From Hathewaya proteolytica DSM 3090 (GTDB lineage: Bacteria; Bacillota; Clostridia; Clostridiales; Clostridiaceae), in the NCBI RefSeq assembly GCF_900142225.1, contig NZ_FRAD01000006.1:99734-163733 (forward strand): a stretch of DNA of 64,000 bases, written 5' to 3'. The notes beneath the pieces were generated by a model, which did not search any database, was not told the origin of the DNA, and saw only the letters and a list, made by a program, of their open reading frames with translations. A program made the position numbers and the translations under genes. Shown here in pieces: positions 62,338-64,000 of this stretch. Position 1 is the first letter of the stretch. Every line of letters starts with the position of its first letter.

Positions 62338-62660
62338 TCAAAAAACCCCTGCAGAAATATTCCTACAGGGGTGAAAATTCTATTTCACGATACCACCCTT
62401 TTTCCCTAAAATGTCGCCACTTTAGGCTCTTCAAGTACGTTAAATCATACTCCAGTTCTGTAACGTGAACCTACGTCATACCATCACTTACCCATGCTTA
62501 CATTTAAATTGTAGCATTATAAGATCCATATGCAGCTCCGAGCCTTGTTTCATCATGACTTCATAATTTTCTTCCACCAACCGAAAACTCTCTGTGTAAT
62601 CAACCATAACCACTCTTCTCTTCATAGCCTTTATTTTTTATGATTATACAATTTATTACT
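62338..62660 (-). promoter_or_regulatory. T-box riboswitch leader of the MetRS-like gene
   Basis: On the minus strand: a stem I region with GAAGAGAAGAGT and AGAGAG, CTCGGAGCTG after stem I, a T-box core GGGTGGTATCGTG (variant of GGGTGGNACCGCG), and a terminator CCCCTGTAGG/TTCTGCAGGGG with six U. ATG triplets fall in the region where the specifier is expected (before CTCGGAGC), in line with methionine. Confidence 0.85.
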
Positions 62661-62803
62661 GAAATTGTCAAGCTACTCATGGAATATGAACCTGAACCTA
62701 TGATTGATATATGATAATGTCTTATTAGACCACACGTGATTATGTCCAACTTCAGAATAAATTGTAGTATAATAACCTCACGACTTAATATGTGAGGTGC
62801 TAG

Positions 62804-63814
62804 ATGAGAAAGGTAAATTTAAGAATGAATGAAGAGAGAAAATATGAAGTAATTAAGAGGTTAATAGATAGTAATGGAAATAAAGAGAGGGCTGCTGTAG
62901 CGTTAGGTTGTACTGTCAGACACATCAATAGATTAATTAATGGGTATAAAGCAAAAGGAAAAGAATATTTTATTCATGGCAACAGAGGTAGGAGACCTGT
63001 TCATGCTATGGATGAAAAAACTAAGCAATTAATTATAGATCTTTATAAGACTAAGTTCGGTGATTCAAACTTTACACATTTTTCAGAGCTATTATTAAAA
63101 CCTTATGAGATAATAGCTTCACCAGATAGAAGAACTGTCTTTGAATATAAACAAAAAAAATCCACTTCCATTGAAGAGGATACCTTTACGCAATTCGGAT
63201 ATGCTTGTAAACAGCTTGGTATTGAGATTCAAGCTACTAGTGTAGCCCAAGCTAAGGGAAGAGTTGAACGCTTGTTTCAAACTCTTCAGTCAAGACTCCC
63301 AGTCGAGATGCGCTTAGCTGGTATAACAACTATTGAGCAAGCAAATGAATTCTTAAACTCCTACATAAAAGAATTCAATTCTCAATTTGCATTACCTCTT
63401 GATAATACCAAATCTGTTTTTGAAACGCAACCTTCGGCAGAAAAAATTAATCTTATTTTAGCAGTAATTTCTCAGAGGAAAGTTGATAATGGATCCTGTA
63501 TAAAGTATAAAAACAATTACTATATTCCCGTAAGCAATAGTGGAATAGCAGTTCACTATCACAAAGGGACCTCCGGTCTTATAATTAAAGCATTTAACGA
63601 GCAACTATACATAAGCATAAAAGATAATGTATATTCATTAGAATTGATTCCTAATCATGTTCCAACTTCGAAGAACTTCGACTTTATATCATTACCTAAA
63701 AAGCCACGAAAAAAATATATACCACCAATGAGTCATCCATGGAAACAAGATTCTTTTGAGGAATATTGTAAGAAACAAGCTCACCGTATGGAAAACGTAG
63801 CATTATCCGTATAA
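62804..63814 (+). pseudogene. ISNCY-family transposase with deleted catalytic core
   Basis: 336 residues; family members are about 440-470. The N-terminal HTH (RAAVALGCTVRHINRLINGY, GNRGRRP) and the C-terminal part (QAKGRVERLFQTLQSRLPVE with the last catalytic Glu, ITTIEQANEFLNSYI) are intact. Between HFSELLLKPYEI and SPDRRTVFEYKQKK about 110-130 residues with the first Asp of the DDE triad and most of the RNase-H fold are missing, in frame. It should be unable to transpose. ATG 62804 follows GTGAGGTG. Confidence 0.85.
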
Positions 63815-63868
63815 CTCGAAAAACACATGTAACAACTATAAACGTAGGAGTTTTATAGAAAAATTTAG

Positions 63869-63905
63869 CACCAGAAAACTGGTGCTAATAATTAAATTTT
63901 TTTGG
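63869..63905 (+). terminator. Intrinsic terminator at the end of the IS
   Basis: TTAGCACCAG-AAAA-CTGGTGCTAA followed by an A/T stretch ending TTTTTTT. Confidence 0.82.
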
Positions 63906-63933
63906 GACATTATCAAAAATGGTTGACAATAAT

Positions 63934-63953
63934 TTGCAACACATTTGTTGCAA
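63934..63953. repeat. Short palindrome outside the IS end
   Basis: TTGCAACA-CATT-TGTTGCAA, perfect 8-bp arms. Possibly an operator of the gene beyond the window; nothing else supports this. Confidence 0.4.
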
Positions 63954-64000
63954 TGGTTGCTTGAGCTTTACATACCACATAGTTAAGATAAGACAATTTA

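Larger units (their letters stand above)
62712..63915 (+). mobile_element. ISNCY-type insertion sequence remnant
   Basis: Bounded by the inverted 10-mer TGATAATGTC (62712-62721) and GACATTATCA (63906-63915), with weaker similarity beyond on both sides. Encloses one transposase gene and a terminator. Exact ends and any target duplication are not certain. Confidence 0.65.

Noticed and set aside
1..64000. tRNA or rRNA genes
   Set aside because: No cloverleaf with conserved GGTTC-type T-arm or rRNA segment was recognised by eye; tRNA-related signals found are T-box leaders. A covariance search would be decisive.

Overview
This window is low-GC, AT-rich DNA with short intergenic gaps, strong AGGAGG-type ribosome binding sites, frequent GTG/TTG starts and intrinsic terminators after most genes. 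Together with T-box leaders, rubrerythrin, FabK-type enoyl reductases, GlnRS and an orphan sporulation-style sensor kinase, this points to an anaerobic Firmicute, most likely Clostridium or a close relative. I see no rRNA, tRNA, CRISPR array or prophage.

Layout. 1-18 kb is housekeeping: a truncated UvrD-like helicase, RecD2, an orphan histidine kinase, an LCP cell-wall ligase, GlnRS, membrane proteins, a P1 peptidase, an L,D-transpeptidase, AspRS and ThrRS (T-box controlled). 18-26 kb carries rubrerythrin, an ECF sigma/anti-sigma pair, birA-bioY with a BirA-type operator (birA appears to start at a non-canonical AUA codon), an AraC regulator and a ferritin-like protein. 24-31.8 kb is an accessory strip of small enzymes (GNAT, flavodoxin-like, HD, Nudix) mixed with at least seven broken or chimeric genes. 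Several of these keep both gene ends but have lost the middle. A 178-bp direct repeat brackets the HD gene there. 32-34 kb has a chemoreceptor and a MarR regulator.

34.7-45 kb is a complete type II fatty-acid operon on the minus strand: acpP-accB-accCD-accA-fabH-fabK-fabK2-fabD-fabG-fabF-fabZ. Biotin carboxylase and carboxyltransferase beta are fused in one 750-residue chain. The adjacent MarR-type regulator and AT-rich repeat operators before acpP and the MarR gene suggest FabT-like control. birA-bioY upstream would supply biotin to AccB.

45.4-51 kb is the most interesting part. An unannotated 45-residue Cys-containing precursor peptide is followed by a radical SAM/SPASM maturase with an RRE-like N-terminus and by an ABC-ATPase-like protein without a Walker A motif. 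An AgrC-like sensor kinase, an MBL-fold hydrolase and an AgrA-like LytTR regulator surround them. Two perfect LytTR boxes sit over the -35 of a promoter before the peptide gene, and a 23-bp hairpin with a U-tract lies in the 5' leader. I read this as a self-regulated RiPP signalling or bacteriocin locus without agrB or agrD.

51-57 kb holds a BlaI-type repressor with paired palindromic operators, a second ECF sigma/anti-sigma pair, an ABC-F ribosome-protection protein behind a uORF/terminator leader, and small membrane or lipoproteins. 57-60 kb is an Rrf2 regulator and cysK sharing an operator motif, then SstT. 60-64 kb has a MetRS-like protein with a degenerate KMSKS loop behind a T-box, and an ISNCY-type element whose transposase has lost its catalytic centre.
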